Source: Oscillospiraceae bacterium (lineage in GTDB: Bacteria > Bacillota > Clostridia > Oscillospirales > Ruminococcaceae). Taken from it: a DNA stretch of 64,000 bases. Below are positions 44,166-53,727 of the stretch, piece by piece. Under the pieces are notes generated by a model. That model did not search any database. It worked only from the letters and a program-made list of their open reading frames with translations, and was not told the DNA's origin. The position numbers and the translations under genes are program-made. The stretch spans positions 1-64,000 of the forward strand of contig JAFWQJ010000010.1 of the NCBI GenBank assembly GCA_017545185.1, given 5' to 3'. How positions within the stretch are numbered: position 1 is the first letter of the stretch; the number at the start of each line of letters is the position of its first letter.

Positions 44166-46243
44166 AGCGGACGCTCGTAGCCGCAATCCGGCTTCTCACA
44201 GACGAGCTTGCCGGCTCTGCCGCCCTTCTTGAACAGCGTATTCTTACACTTCGGGCAGCGGTCCTCGACCGGCGTGCTCCATGTCATGAAGCTGCACTCC
44301 GGATAGCCCTCGCAGCCGTAGAAGCTGCGGCCCTTCTTGGATTTTTTCAGAATGATCTTCTTGCCGCACAGAGGACAGAAGCCCTTGGTCGGCGTGACGA
44401 TCTTCTTCGTGTTGCGGCAGTCCGGGAAGCCGGAGCACGCAAGGAATTTGCCGAATCTGCCGATCTTGATGACCATGGGCTTGCCGCAGACCTCGCAGAC
44501 CTCGTCGGTCTCCTCGTCCGGGACGCGCATCCGCTTGCCGTCCATCGCCTTCTCGGCGTTTTCGAGCGTCTTTTCAAAGTTATCGTAGAACTTCCGCAGC
44601 GATTCGACCCAGTCAGTCTTGCCCTGCTCCACGCCGTCGAGATCGCTTTCCATTTCGGCGGTGAACTTGACATCGACGATCTGCTTGAACTGATCCTTCA
44701 TCAGCTCGGTCGTGACCTCACCGAGGGAGGTCGGCTTTAATTGCTTGCCGTCACGCTCGACATACATGCGGGAAAGGATCGTACCGACCGTTGCCGCGTA
44801 GGTGCTCGGTCTGCCGATGCCGTTTTCCTCCAGCGCCTTGATGAGCGTCGCTTCGGTATAGCGGGAAGGCGGCTGCGTGAAGTGCTGGTTGCCGTCCAGT
44901 GCCTTGACCTTCAGCGGATCGCCCTCGGTCAGCGGCGGCAGCTCCTTGTTGTCCTCGTCGTTCTGCGCGCCGTCCTTGGCTTCCTCATAAAGCTTCGTAA
45001 AGCCGTCGAATTTGACGCTGTAGCCCGATGCGCGGAACAGACATTTGTTCGCGGTTATCTCCGCGGAAACGGTATCCAGCTGACAGTTTGCCATCTGGCT
45101 CGCAATAAAGCGCTCCCAGATCAGCTTATACAGCTTGTACTGATCGGCGGTCAGGCTGTCCTTCACCTGATCCGGCGTCAGATTCGGCATGGACGGACGG
45201 ATCGCTTCGTGCGCATCCTGCGCGCCCTTCTTGGTCTTGAAGCTGCGCGGCGACGCCGGCAGATACTGTTTGCCGTATGCACCCTTGATATATTCCGCGG
45301 CCGCAGCCTTCGCTTCATCGGAAATGCGCAGGCAGTCGGTACGCATATAGGTGATCAGACCGACTGCGCCCATCTCCGGAATCTCCACGCCTTCGTAGAG
45401 CTCCTGTGCAGCCTTCATCGTTCTCCGTGCCTGGAAGCCCATGCGGCGGGACGCCTCCTGCTGCAAAGTCGAGGTGATGAACGGCGGTGCCGGCTGACGG
45501 CTCGTGACGCGCTTTTTCACGGACTTCACGATAAACGGCGCATTTTCCAGCGACTTGAGGATTGCATCCGCCTCGGCGCCGGTCGCGAGCTCTGCCTTTT
45601 TGCCGTCCACCTCCGCGAGATGCGCGGCAAAGACCTTCCGCGAGGATTTCGCGGTCAGCTTGGCGTCGATCGACCAGTATTCCCGCGGCTGGAATGCGCG
45701 GATCTCATTTTCCCTGTCCACGACCAGACGCACCGCGACCGACTGCACTCTGCCGGCCGAAAGCCCTCTGCGGATCTTCCGCCAGAGGAACGGGCTCAGC
45801 TGATAGCCGACGATACGGTCAAGGATCCTGCGCGCCTGCTGCGCATTGACCAGATCCAGATCAATCTTATGCGGATGCGACATGCCGGTCTGCACGCCGC
45901 TCTTTGTGATCTCGTTAAACTCCACGCGGTTGTCCTGCTCGGTATCCAGCCCGAGGAGCTGTGCCAGATGCCACGAGATCGCCTCGCCCTCGCGGTCCGG
46001 GTCCGTTGCGAGCCAGACGCGGGAGCTCTTTTTCGCCCGCGATTTCAGATCCTTGATGACATCTTCCTTGCCCTTCATCTCGATATAGGTCGGGGTAAAA
46101 TCATGCTCAATATCCACGCTGAGCCGGGATTTCGGCAGATCGCGCACATGCCCCATCGAGGCAACGACCTCAAAGCCGCTGCCGAGATATTTCTGAATGG
46201 TTTTTGCCTTTGCAGGCGACTCAACGATCACGAGTTCTGACAT
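44162..46243 (-). CDS. topA: DNA topoisomerase I
   Basis: Relaxes negative supercoils. The 693-residue type IA enzyme has the TOPRIM start ELVIVESPAKAKTIQKYLG, the acidic DPDREGEAISWHLA triad near residue 110, and the active-site Tyr in GLITYMRTD near 307. Three C-terminal C4 zinc ribbons follow (CEVC...FPDC, CPLC...YPEC, CPKC...KPDC). AAGGA precedes the ATG. It lies between dprA and trmFO. Confidence 0.97.
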   Translation of the reverse strand: MSELVIVESPAKAKTIQKYLGSGFEVVASMGHVRDLPKSRLSVDIEHDFTPTYIEMKGKEDVIKDLKSRAKKSSRVWLATDPDREGEAISWHLAQLLGLDTEQDNRVEFNEITKSGVQTGMSHPHKIDLDLVNAQQARRILDRIVGYQLSPFLWRKIRRGLSAGRVQSVAVRLVVDRENEIRAFQPREYWSIDAKLTAKSSRKVFAAHLAEVDGKKAELATGAEADAILKSLENAPFIVKSVKKRVTSRQPAPPFITSTLQQEASRRMGFQARRTMKAAQELYEGVEIPEMGAVGLITYMRTDCLRISDEAKAAAAEYIKGAYGKQYLPASPRSFKTKKGAQDAHEAIRPSMPNLTPDQVKDSLTADQYKLYKLIWERFIASQMANCQLDTVSAEITANKCLFRASGYSVKFDGFTKLYEEAKDGAQNDEDNKELPPLTEGDPLKVKALDGNQHFTQPPSRYTEATLIKALEENGIGRPSTYAATVGTILSRMYVERDGKQLKPTSLGEVTTELMKDQFKQIVDVKFTAEMESDLDGVEQGKTDWVESLRKFYDNFEKTLENAEKAMDGKRMRVPDEETDEVCEVCGKPMVIKIGRFGKFLACSGFPDCRNTKKIVTPTKGFCPLCGKKIILKKSKKGRSFYGCEGYPECSFMTWSTPVEDRCPKCKNTLFKKGGRAGKLVCEKPDCGYERPL

Positions 46244-46301
46244 GTTTCCAATCCTTCCTGCGGGCCTTTGCCCGATTGCTTCCTAAAGTTGTTCCTGCGC
46301 G

Positions 46302-47588
46302 TCAGACCGCGCGGTACTGCTTGCCGAACAGCGATTCGGCAAATCCGTCCAGTTCAAGCTCCGTCAGCGTGCTGAGCAGCACAGAGAGATCCATATCCAG
46401 TGCCGCCGCGATATCGTCGGCATAGGTATCGCCGTGCGCCCGCAGATACCGGACGACGGCTGCGGCCTCTGCATCCTCCGGCAGCGGACGGTCATCGTCA
46501 GTGCTCTGCGGCTCCGGCTGCTGTTTCTCCTCGAGGTATTCGTGTGCAGCGCGCTGCACCTCCTCGCGGAACGAGCCGGTCGGCCGGATCAGTGACGCGG
46601 CATCCGGTGATTTCGCAGGCGTACTGTCATCGGAGAACACAAGCCGCTCCGAGGGCTTTACGCCGGCTTCCTGCATCACAAGATACTGCGGATAATGACT
46701 GTAATATGACATGAGGATGTCCTCATGGCTCATCAGCGGGAACGCGCCGTCCCGCAGCAGCGGCATCACGCCCGCATAGCGCGGGTCAAACAGATCGGCA
46801 GGCGGCACGCAGTAGAGGTACCGTCCCTGATCGGCCGCGCACTGTGCCGTCACAAGCGAGCCGCTCCGCGCAGCCGCCTCCATGACGGCTGTCGCATAGC
46901 CGAGGCCGCTGAGAATGCGGTTCCGCTTCGGGAAATTCGCCGGAAACGGCTGTGTCCCCGGCATATATTCCGAGATCATCAGGCCGTGTCCGCCGGTCAG
47001 GATGCGTTCCCTGAGCTGCTGGTTTTCCCGCGGATAATTCACGTTCAGGCCGCAGCCGAGCACCGCGACCGTTGAACCGCCTGCATCGAGTGCGGCGGTA
47101 TGCGCACATGCGTCCACGCCCTTCGCAAAGCCGCTGACGATCACAAAATCGTTCTGACTGCACAGCGCGGAGATGATCGCATTGGTCACGCGCTCCGTAT
47201 AGGGCGAGGGGTGACGGGTTCCGACGACCGACAGGCTGAGCGGCTTTTTCAGCAGCTCCGTATTGCCCTGCGCGGTCAGCAGCACCGGCGGCGCACCGAT
47301 CTCGCGCAGCAGCGGCGGATAATCCTCGCTGTCGATCGGGATTAGTTCAATGCCGTGCGTTTTGCAGAAATAGACAATGCTGTCCGCTTCCCCGATCTTA
47401 TGCACGGTCATCGCCTTCTGCACATTCGGGTGCAGGTCGCGCAGCATACCAATCTGCATCGCGTCATAGACCTCCGCCGGGGAACCGAGCCGCTGCAGAT
47501 ACGAAAGCAGCTTCACGCTTCCCGCGCCGAACACCAGCGACAGCCAGACCCAGTAGCGGAGCATCTCATCATCCGTGCGCTCTGCCAT
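46302..47588 (-). CDS. dprA: DNA processing protein DprA
   Basis: Loads RecA onto incoming single-stranded DNA during transformation. The 428-residue protein has the central Rossmann-like DprA/SLOG domain (about 70-300) with SVVGTRHPSPYTERV, SGFAKGVDACAH, YPRENQQLRE and FPKRNRILSGLG. A C-terminal winged-helix domain (about 365-428) follows an acidic, Gln-rich linker. The ATG at 47588 is preceded by GGAGGTG. It is followed by topA, a usual neighbour. Confidence 0.95.
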   Translation of the reverse strand: MAERTDDEMLRYWVWLSLVFGAGSVKLLSYLQRLGSPAEVYDAMQIGMLRDLHPNVQKAMTVHKIGEADSIVYFCKTHGIELIPIDSEDYPPLLREIGAPPVLLTAQGNTELLKKPLSLSVVGTRHPSPYTERVTNAIISALCSQNDFVIVSGFAKGVDACAHTAALDAGGSTVAVLGCGLNVNYPRENQQLRERILTGGHGLMISEYMPGTQPFPANFPKRNRILSGLGYATAVMEAAARSGSLVTAQCAADQGRYLYCVPPADLFDPRYAGVMPLLRDGAFPLMSHEDILMSYYSHYPQYLVMQEAGVKPSERLVFSDDSTPAKSPDAASLIRPTGSFREEVQRAAHEYLEEKQQPEPQSTDDDRPLPEDAEAAAVVRYLRAHGDTYADDIAAALDMDLSVLLSTLTELELDGFAESLFGKQYRAV

Positions 47589-47603
47589 CGTCAGCACCTC
47601 CGT

Positions 47604-48395
47604 CTATTTTGCCATTTCCCAGAGAAACAATCCCGCCGCCATGGCCGCATTCAGCGAATTGGATTCCGGCGACATCGGGATCGTCAGTTTTTCGGTACAG
47701 AGCCCGCTGACCTCACGCGGCAGACCGTTGCCCTCATTGCCGATCAGCACCACGGCGCCGCCGCTGAAATCATACTGTCCTAACAGCTTCGCATCCCTGT
47801 CCACAACGGCCGCGCAGGTCGGAACGCCCGTTTCGCGGCAATGCGCAAGGAATTCCTCCGTATCCCGGATGCGGCAGACCGGAACGCGGAAGATCGCGCC
47901 CATGCTCCCGCGGATCACCTTGGGATTGTACAGATCGCAGCACTGATACAGGTACAGCCCGTCCGTGCCGAGCGCCTCCGCCGTCCGCAGGATCGCCCCC
48001 AGATTGGACGGATCCTGCAGGCAGTGCAGCAGCATCGCGCGATCGCCTGCTTTCGGCAGAAGCTCCTTTTCCGGGAGCATCTCCGCCACGGCGAAAACGC
48101 CCTGCGCAGTCTCGGTATCCGCGATCTCCTTTGCCTGCCGGTCGGAGATCAGCAGCATTTTTGTATCAGGCGCGGCCTGCTTCAGTGCATCAAAATGCTG
48201 GAGCCGTGCCTTTTCCGTCAGCAGCACCGCACGCAGCTTCACGCCGGTCTGCAGCGCATCAAACACGAGGCGGCTGCCCTCCAGTGCAAAGGCACGGTTC
48301 TTCTCGCGGATCGCGCGGCTGCGGTTCAGTCCGGCAAACAGCTTCACGGTCTGATTTCCAGTTCCTGCTTGCAGAATCTCACCGTTCTGCGGCAT
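47604..48395 (-). CDS. SpoU/TrmH-family RNA 2'-O-methyltransferase
   Basis: A 263-residue SPOUT methyltransferase. A short N-terminal substrate-binding domain (about 15-95) precedes the knotted catalytic domain. Catalytic-domain landmarks are LQDPSNLGAILRTAEALG (motif 1), VLIGNEGNGLPREV (motif 2) and IPMSPESNSLNAAMA (motif 3). The target (rRNA or tRNA) cannot be told. AAGGGAG precedes the ATG. It is 15 bp upstream of dprA. Confidence 0.93.
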   Translation of the reverse strand: MPQNGEILQAGTGNQTVKLFAGLNRSRAIREKNRAFALEGSRLVFDALQTGVKLRAVLLTEKARLQHFDALKQAAPDTKMLLISDRQAKEIADTETAQGVFAVAEMLPEKELLPKAGDRAMLLHCLQDPSNLGAILRTAEALGTDGLYLYQCCDLYNPKVIRGSMGAIFRVPVCRIRDTEEFLAHCRETGVPTCAAVVDRDAKLLGQYDFSGGAVVLIGNEGNGLPREVSGLCTEKLTIPMSPESNSLNAAMAAGLFLWEMAK

Positions 48396-48427
48396 ATCGC
48401 ACAGCTCCCTTCACAGTCTCATAACAA

Positions 48428-48464
48428 ACACAAAACACGCTCTGACGTATCCGAGAGAGCGTGT
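48428..48464 (-). terminator. Terminator of infC-rpmI-rplT
   Basis: ACACGCTCT (48435-48443) pairs with AGAGCGTGT (48456-48464), followed on the minus strand by TTTTGTGTTTG. Confidence 0.8.
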
Positions 48465-48477
48465 TCGGTATCTTACA

Positions 48478-48831
48478 TTACAGGGCTGCCTTCGCCTTTT
48501 CGACGATCGCGGTAAAGCCGGCAGGGTCGTGGATCGCAATCTCGGAAAGCATCTTGCGGTTCAGCGTGATGCCGGCCTTGGTGCAGCCGTTCATGAACGT
48601 GGAATAGTTCATGCCGTTCAGCTTGCAGGCAGCAGAAATACGGGTGATCCACAGTCTGCGGAAGAAGCGCTTGTTCTGCTTTCTGCCGATGTATGCATAC
48701 TGGCCGGACTTCATGACGGCCTGCTTCGCCATCTTGAAGTGCTTGGATTTGCTGCCCCAGTAGCCCTTTGCGAGCTTCAGGACCTTGTTTCTTCTTTTGC
48801 GCGTCATCATTGCGCCCTTAATACGAGCCAT
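48478..48831 (-). CDS. rplT: 50S ribosomal protein L20
   Basis: A 117-residue primary rRNA-binding protein, needed early in large-subunit assembly, that also represses its own operon. [19 protein letters not shown] and [14 protein letters not shown] segments identify it. GGAGGAG precedes the ATG. Last gene of the infC-rpmI-rplT operon; L20 binding to the operon leader is the expected feedback. Confidence 0.97.
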   Translation of the reverse strand: MARIKGAMMTRKRRNKVLKLAKGYWGSKSKHFKMAKQAVMKSGQYAYIGRKQNKRFFRRLWITRISAACKLNGMNYSTFMNGCTKAGITLNRKMLSEIAIHDPAGFTAIVEKAKAAL

Positions 48832-48906
48832 GTTCTTTCTCCTCCGTAATCAATCAGTCCGCCGCGTTCTGCGCGGCCTTCGGTTCCGTTCGCGTTCAGC
48901 GGATCC

Positions 48907-49125
48907 TTACTTGTAAGGAACCATCTCGCGGATCGTCGGTGCATTTGCCGTGCTTGCGACGCCTGCGTTGCGCGCGATGCGCTTGACCTTCTTGTCCTTG
49001 GAGACAAGGCGATGACGCTTATAAGCGTGCTGGAACTTCACCTTTCCGCTGCCGGTCACCTGAAAGCGCTTTTTCGCACCGGAATGGGTCTTCACTTTGA
49101 TCTTCTTCACCTTAACGGCTGCCAT
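48907..49125 (-). CDS. rpmI: 50S ribosomal protein L35
   Basis: A 72-residue basic protein with KVKTHSGAKKRFQVTGSGKV, the usual L35 signature, after a short AAVKVKKI N-terminus. AAGGAGG precedes the ATG. Middle gene of the infC-rpmI-rplT operon. Confidence 0.97.
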   Translation of the reverse strand: MAAVKVKKIKVKTHSGAKKRFQVTGSGKVKFQHAYKRHRLVSKDKKVKRIARNAGVASTANAPTIREMVPYK

Positions 49126-49215
49126 GGATTCGTCCTCCTTGAATAATCGTTGTATATGATAACGTCAAACGGCGGTGCCGCCGCTGCTTTTGCAAGACGC
49201 TGCATATCCTTTGCT

Positions 49216-49821
49216 TTATGCTTCCGCCGTTTCCTCTGCGGGTGCTTCCTTTGCGGGAGCCTCCTGCGGCTTCTGCTTCTTCTGTGCCTTATCGGCCTTT
49301 TCGGGCTTGTTCTGCTTCGGGGACATGAACATCACGATCGCTCTGCCCTCCATTTTCGGCGGCTTATCCACGACGGCCACGTCGCCGATCTCATCGCGGT
49401 AGCGATCCAGCAGTTCTTCGCCCAGATGCGGGTGCGCAATGGCGCGCTTGCGGAACCGGACAGAGACCTTGACCTTGTCGCCGCCCTGCAGGAATTTCTT
49501 GCCCTGTGCGACCTTCGTTTCAAAGTCATGCGTATCAATGGCGGAGAACATTCTGATCTCCTTGATCTCGACAATACGCTGATTCTTCCGTGCTTCCTTT
49601 TCGCGCTTCTGCTGCTCAAAGCAATACTTGCCGTAGTCCATGACACGGCAGACAGGCGGTGTTGCCTGCGGCGCGATCTTCACCAGATCCAGATTCTGGT
49701 CATACGCGAGTTTCTGTGCGTCTCTTGCGGACATAACGCCTTTTTTCTCGCCGTCCGCGTCGATCACGAGCACCTCACGGTCACGGATCTCCTCATTGAT
49801 CTGCAGTTCCTGCTTGCTAAT
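49216..49821 (-). CDS. infC: Translation initiation factor IF-3
   Basis: Prevents premature subunit joining and checks initiation codons. The 201-residue protein shows LQINEEIRDREVLVIDADGE, the linker, RFRKRAIAHPHLGEELL and a C-terminal Lys/Gln/Ala-rich tail of about 35 residues beyond the usual end. The start is ATT at 49821, placed seven bases after GGAGGTG. Rare ATT starts are a conserved feature of infC, making the gene sensitive to IF-3 itself. The longer frame to 49857 would begin in the attenuator's T tract. Confidence 0.93.
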   Translation of the reverse strand: MSKQELQINEEIRDREVLVIDADGEKKGVMSARDAQKLAYDQNLDLVKIAPQATPPVCRVMDYGKYCFEQQKREKEARKNQRIVEIKEIRMFSAIDTHDFETKVAQGKKFLQGGDKVKVSVRFRKRAIAHPHLGEELLDRYRDEIGDVAVVDKPPKMEGRAIVMFMSPKQNKPEKADKAQKKQKPQEAPAKEAPAEETAEA

Positions 49822-49850
49822 CGCCAAGCACCTCCATTCATTGATCTCAA

Positions 49851-49894
49851 AAAACAAAATAGCAGAGAGTGCAGCGTCCGCCGTACTCTCTGCT
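49851..49894 (-). promoter_or_regulatory. infC leader attenuator (probable L20-leader type)
   Basis: AGCAGAGAGT (49861-49870) pairs with ACTCTCTGCT (49885-49894), and on the minus strand the stem is followed by ATTTTGTTTTTT, the form of an intrinsic terminator. It lies between the promoter and infC in a leader of about 170 nt. This matches the transcription-attenuation control known for infC-rpmI-rplT in Firmicutes, where L20 stabilises the terminator. Confidence 0.78.
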
Positions 49895-49998
49895 CATGAA
49901 CAAATCTACGCTCTGCGCGTGTCATTTCCGTGAATCAGATTACCGTTTCGCTTTCGCTGGCGGTGAGAACAGCATGTTCCGCTTGCAATCCATACAAT

Positions 49999-50027
49999 AT
50001 ATTACAGGATTTCGGCGAAAAAGTCAA
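49999..50027 (-). promoter_or_regulatory. Promoter of infC-rpmI-rplT
   Basis: On the minus strand, TTGACT (50027-50022) and TAATAT (50004-49999) have a 17-bp spacer. Confidence 0.72.
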
Positions 50028-50061
50028 GTGCCGTTCTGCTTTTTCGTGATTCTGCACAACA

Positions 50062-51960
50062 TCACGCAGGAAATTCCGTAATGATTCTCGCAATATACCG
50101 CAGCACCATCGTCGTATCGCCGCCGTCCACGCCTTTTTCGCCGTCGCAGTCCGCATTCACCATGCCCTGATCGGTGATGACCGCATTCTTGTCCTCCGCG
50201 GCAAATCTGGCGATCAGCACTGCGTCGGAGATATCGACCTTGCCGCTGCAGTCCGCGTCGCCGGGTTTTCTCTGCGCCGGAGCCGCCGTCGTTTCGGTGA
50301 CGGTCGTGGTCTCGGTCGTGACGGTCTCTGTTGTTGTGACCCCGGTCGTCGTTGTCGTTGTTTCGGTCGTTGTCGTGACGGGCGCGGTCGTTTCCGCTTC
50401 GCGCTTTACCGCAGCCGCAAAATAGCAGACACAGTTCTGCGACGTAAAGTTGCTGCCGAGCGTCACGGTCTCGCCGGCCTTCACTGTCCGCGTATACACC
50501 GCGAACTCCTCGCCGTTCGAGCTGAACACCTGCGTCCGCATCCGCGTATAGTCATCGAGCCAGTTCGGGGAAATGCCCTGCTGCGCGACATAATTGACGG
50601 TGCGGACATCCGGCATCACGTAAAGCGTGATGTCCTCCGCAGCAGTCAGCTCCGCGAGCGCGCTGCCGTAGGACTTGGAATCGCAGGCCGTGCGGATGTA
50701 CTCCGCACCCGCAAGCGTTGACGGCAGATTCGCCGCGGTATAGGCACGGTCGCCGAAGATCGCGCTGCCGTTCTGAAGATCCTGCTGAATGCTCCAATTT
50801 GCGCCGTTTTTCGTATCGTGTACGAGCAGCTTCGCGATCAGCTGCCCCGTATACTCCGACTCAGTCTCCGGCTGCGTAATGACGACCTGTCCCGGATCGA
50901 GCAGAGCGAGGTTCACGACATTCTTGCCCCAGTTGCCGTACCACGCATAGCCCGTTCTGCGCTCCTTGCTGATCTCCGCCACATTATAATGCACGGAGCT
51001 GTCGCGGTCGGAAAAGAGCGGGCGGTCGGTGCCGAGCTCATAGAATCTCGCCCACAGCGGCGAGGCATTCGCGTCCTGCACGACGACCTTGTCATCGCCC
51101 TGCTTGACGAATGCGATGCCGTTCAGCTGCACCTTCTGAAACCATTTGATCGCCGCATTGACGCTCTCCGTGAGGTCTGCGCGGCCGGTCTCCTGCGCCT
51201 CCTTGTAAAGGAACTGGATCACGCCTGCACTCTCGCTCGTGCAGGTCGAGGGCAGCTCGTAGGCGCGGGCGCCCGCGGGCTTCAGGTTATTCTCGTCATG
51301 CTGCTGGCACCACGCTGTTTTCACGCCGTTGTTCACGATCTGCATATCGAGCAGGCACTGGATGCCCTTTTCCAGCGAGGCCGCGGCCTTCTGCGCGTAT
51401 TCATCGCTGACCGCCGTGAAGTCGCCGGTCTTTTTGCTCATTTCCTTCATGATGCTCAGCACATGGACATAGGCGCCGTCATTCAGCGTGATATGCGCAT
51501 GATAGGTGCCGGACGTATTCAGCACCTGCATCCAGCCGCCGTTGCTGTACTGCATTTTGAACAGACAGTCCACGCCGCGCATCGCGCAGTCGAGATACTT
51601 CTGCTGATGCGTCTGCTGATACGAGCGCATCAGGAAGCGGATCTGCGAGGTCGTCGCATCATTGTCGATCGTCGAATGCGCCCAGTCGCCGGTATGGTCG
51701 GTCATCATGCCCTTCTGCCAGCCGCCTTCGCCCTGCACCTGTCTCTGAATGCAGTTGTCCGCGACCGTGAGTGCCTCCTGCGAGCCGAACCAGTCCGCCG
51801 ATTTTTTCAGATAATCCGACCACGGATAATCCTCCTCCGCGGCACTGACCGTCACCGCCGGGCGCATGACGCCGCTCTGCTGCGGCACAGAAGCGGCATA
51901 GCCAAACAGCAGCACGGCCGCACTGACTGCGGCGGCTGCCCTTCTCATTCTTTTTTTCAT
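50062..51960 (-). CDS. Secreted pectate lyase family 10 protein with C-terminal dockerin
   Basis: A 632-residue exported enzyme that should cleave polygalacturonan by beta-elimination. A signal peptide is followed by a PL10 catalytic domain (about 45-390) with STIDNDATTSQIRFL, NGGWMQV, ITLNDGAY and SDRDSSVHYNVAEIS segments. A region of about 150 residues of unknown fold, a Thr-rich linker and a dockerin (about 577-632) complete it. The dockerin's second calcium loop is longer than canonical. The start is the ATG at 51960 after AAGGGGA; the longer frame begins inside the promoter. It docks onto a cohesin scaffold, linking pectin breakdown to the cellulosome. Confidence 0.9.
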   Translation of the reverse strand: MKKRMRRAAAAVSAAVLLFGYAASVPQQSGVMRPAVTVSAAEEDYPWSDYLKKSADWFGSQEALTVADNCIQRQVQGEGGWQKGMMTDHTGDWAHSTIDNDATTSQIRFLMRSYQQTHQQKYLDCAMRGVDCLFKMQYSNGGWMQVLNTSGTYHAHITLNDGAYVHVLSIMKEMSKKTGDFTAVSDEYAQKAAASLEKGIQCLLDMQIVNNGVKTAWCQQHDENNLKPAGARAYELPSTCTSESAGVIQFLYKEAQETGRADLTESVNAAIKWFQKVQLNGIAFVKQGDDKVVVQDANASPLWARFYELGTDRPLFSDRDSSVHYNVAEISKERRTGYAWYGNWGKNVVNLALLDPGQVVITQPETESEYTGQLIAKLLVHDTKNGANWSIQQDLQNGSAIFGDRAYTAANLPSTLAGAEYIRTACDSKSYGSALAELTAAEDITLYVMPDVRTVNYVAQQGISPNWLDDYTRMRTQVFSSNGEEFAVYTRTVKAGETVTLGSNFTSQNCVCYFAAAVKREAETTAPVTTTTETTTTTTGVTTTETVTTETTTVTETTAAPAQRKPGDADCSGKVDISDAVLIARFAAEDKNAVITDQGMVNADCDGEKGVDGGDTTMVLRYIARIITEFPA

Positions 51961-52021
51961 ACTGATTTCCCCTTTTTCTTTCTGCGTTTCTTCTGCCGCA
52001 TACACGGCTCCGATCATCTCC

Positions 52022-52050
52022 ATTATAACGCAGAAGGCCGCAAAATACAA
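52022..52050 (-). promoter_or_regulatory. Promoter of the PL10 gene
   Basis: On the minus strand, TTGTAT (52050-52045) and TATAAT (52027-52022) have a 17-bp spacer. Confidence 0.6.
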
Positions 52051-52153
52051 TCATTTTTTCCGCTTTTTGTATGATGCATTGTCACCAATCCGGCGCTGTT
52101 ATATCGTTCACAGAAAATTCAAAAAAAGCAAGCGGCATTTCGCCTGTTTTTCG

Positions 52154-52182
52154 TTGACTTTTCGCTCATTTTGTGGTATGAT
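52154..52182 (+). promoter_or_regulatory. Promoter of the GGDEF gene
   Basis: TTGACT (52154-52159) and TATGAT (52177-52182) have a 17-bp spacer. It is divergent from the PL10 promoter. Confidence 0.65.
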
Positions 52183-52246
52183 ATAATCGGTATGCAATAT
52201 ATTAAACACAATTTTGACAAGATTTTTCGGGAAAGGGGGCAAAGCT

Positions 52247-53704
52247 GTGACGACTGCGCTGATGTCCGGCATTCTGATCGTCGGACTGACCATTACAAGC
52301 GCTTCGGTGATCCTGATCCTGCTGGATTCACATGAGACCACACTGCGCGAATTTGCAGTGCTCGGTCTGTTCTGCTCCACACTGATGATGCTCTCCTATT
52401 ACGTTGAACTGAATACACCGGGGATCGCTGCCAAGATCGACTCCGTCAAATTCGGCTACATCGGCAGAGTGTTCGTCAATCCGGTCCTGCTGATGCTTGC
52501 CGTCCGGTATTACGAGGTCAAAATGGCAAAGATATGGCAGCTTCTGCTGTATGTCATCCCGTTCCTCACGCTGCTGCTGGTCTTCCGATGCGAGGATCAT
52601 GAGCTCTACTATAAGCAGATCACAATGATGCCGAACGGCCTGCTCCATATCGTACCGGGTGTATTCTACTACGTCTATATGGGATATAACACCGTCGTCG
52701 CGATGTCGTTCCTCGGCGTCTGCCTTTATCAGCGGGCGGGACTGCGCGGCAGGGCAAAGACCAACAACACGATCCTGCTGCTCTCCTGCCTGATCCCGTT
52801 CTTCTCGCTGATGGTCTATCTCTCCGGCTGGACGCAGGCCTACGACGTCACCTCGATCGGCGTCATGATCGGCGCAATGCTCATCACGTTCTCCGTGCTG
52901 CGGTACGGCCTTCTGAATAAGGAGGAAATGCTGCAGAACATGGCGACCGGCCTGATTTTCCTTGACAGCGACCTGCGCCTGATCTACGCAAACCGCAAGG
53001 CCGCGCAGATCATTCCGGCGATCGGCACCAAGCTGCTGCGCGCACAGGAAATGGATATGGAGCTGCTCTGTCAGGAGGAATACGCGACGATCCAGTCAGG
53101 CGGCAAGACCTATCAGCGCAAGATTACCGAATGGACAAACAGCGAAGGACAGCACGGCAAGATCCTGACATTTGACGACATCACCGAGATCCGTGCGCGG
53201 CTCAACCGCGACGCGATGACCGGCCTGCTCAATCACGCGACATTCTATCCGATGCTTGAGGATTCCATGGCGGATTCAAACCAGACACACAAGCCGCTGA
53301 CCGTCTCTATCGCAGATATCGACAGCTTCAAGAAGGTCAACGACACCTACGGCCACGCAAACGGCGATATCATCCTCATCGCGCTGGCCAAGATCCTGGA
53401 GGAGCAATGCGGCATCTACGGCGAGGTGTTCCGCTACGGCGGCGAGGAATTTGCCGTTATCTTCCACTGTGACAGCAAGCTCGCCGAAAAGACCATGAAA
53501 AAAGCACTGAAAGCGTTTTCGGCGATGAACTTCGACTTCATGCCGAAGGCCGTGACATTCAGCTACGGCAGCGCGCAGTTCGACGGCACGGAAAACTCCG
53601 TCAGCCTGTTTGACCGCGCCGACCAGATCATGTATACCCGCAAAAAAACACTGCACGCCCGGGAACAGCAGGCACTGGAGGCCGAAGCTGCGACCGGCGA
53701 ATAA
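52247..53704 (+). CDS. Membrane-bound GGDEF protein (probable diguanylate cyclase)
   Basis: A 485-residue protein expected to make the second messenger c-di-GMP. Seven N-terminal membrane helices (about 3-225) resemble the 7TM histidine-kinase-type sensor region. A PAS-like segment (about 235-320, MATGLIFLDSDLRLIYANRKA) follows. The C-terminal GGDEF domain has RDAMTGLLNHATFY and the active-site loop YGGEEFAVIF. GTG at 52247 is preceded by AAAGGGGG. It heads a rightward unit with a DUF6106-like gene, nnr and a lipoprotein gene. Confidence 0.9.
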   Translation: MTTALMSGILIVGLTITSASVILILLDSHETTLREFAVLGLFCSTLMMLSYYVELNTPGIAAKIDSVKFGYIGRVFVNPVLLMLAVRYYEVKMAKIWQLLLYVIPFLTLLLVFRCEDHELYYKQITMMPNGLLHIVPGVFYYVYMGYNTVVAMSFLGVCLYQRAGLRGRAKTNNTILLLSCLIPFFSLMVYLSGWTQAYDVTSIGVMIGAMLITFSVLRYGLLNKEEMLQNMATGLIFLDSDLRLIYANRKAAQIIPAIGTKLLRAQEMDMELLCQEEYATIQSGGKTYQRKITEWTNSEGQHGKILTFDDITEIRARLNRDAMTGLLNHATFYPMLEDSMADSNQTHKPLTVSIADIDSFKKVNDTYGHANGDIILIALAKILEEQCGIYGEVFRYGGEEFAVIFHCDSKLAEKTMKKALKAFSAMNFDFMPKAVTFSYGSAQFDGTENSVSLFDRADQIMYTRKKTLHAREQQALEAEAATGE

Positions 53705-53727
53705 TCACACGGAAAAGGAAAAACATT

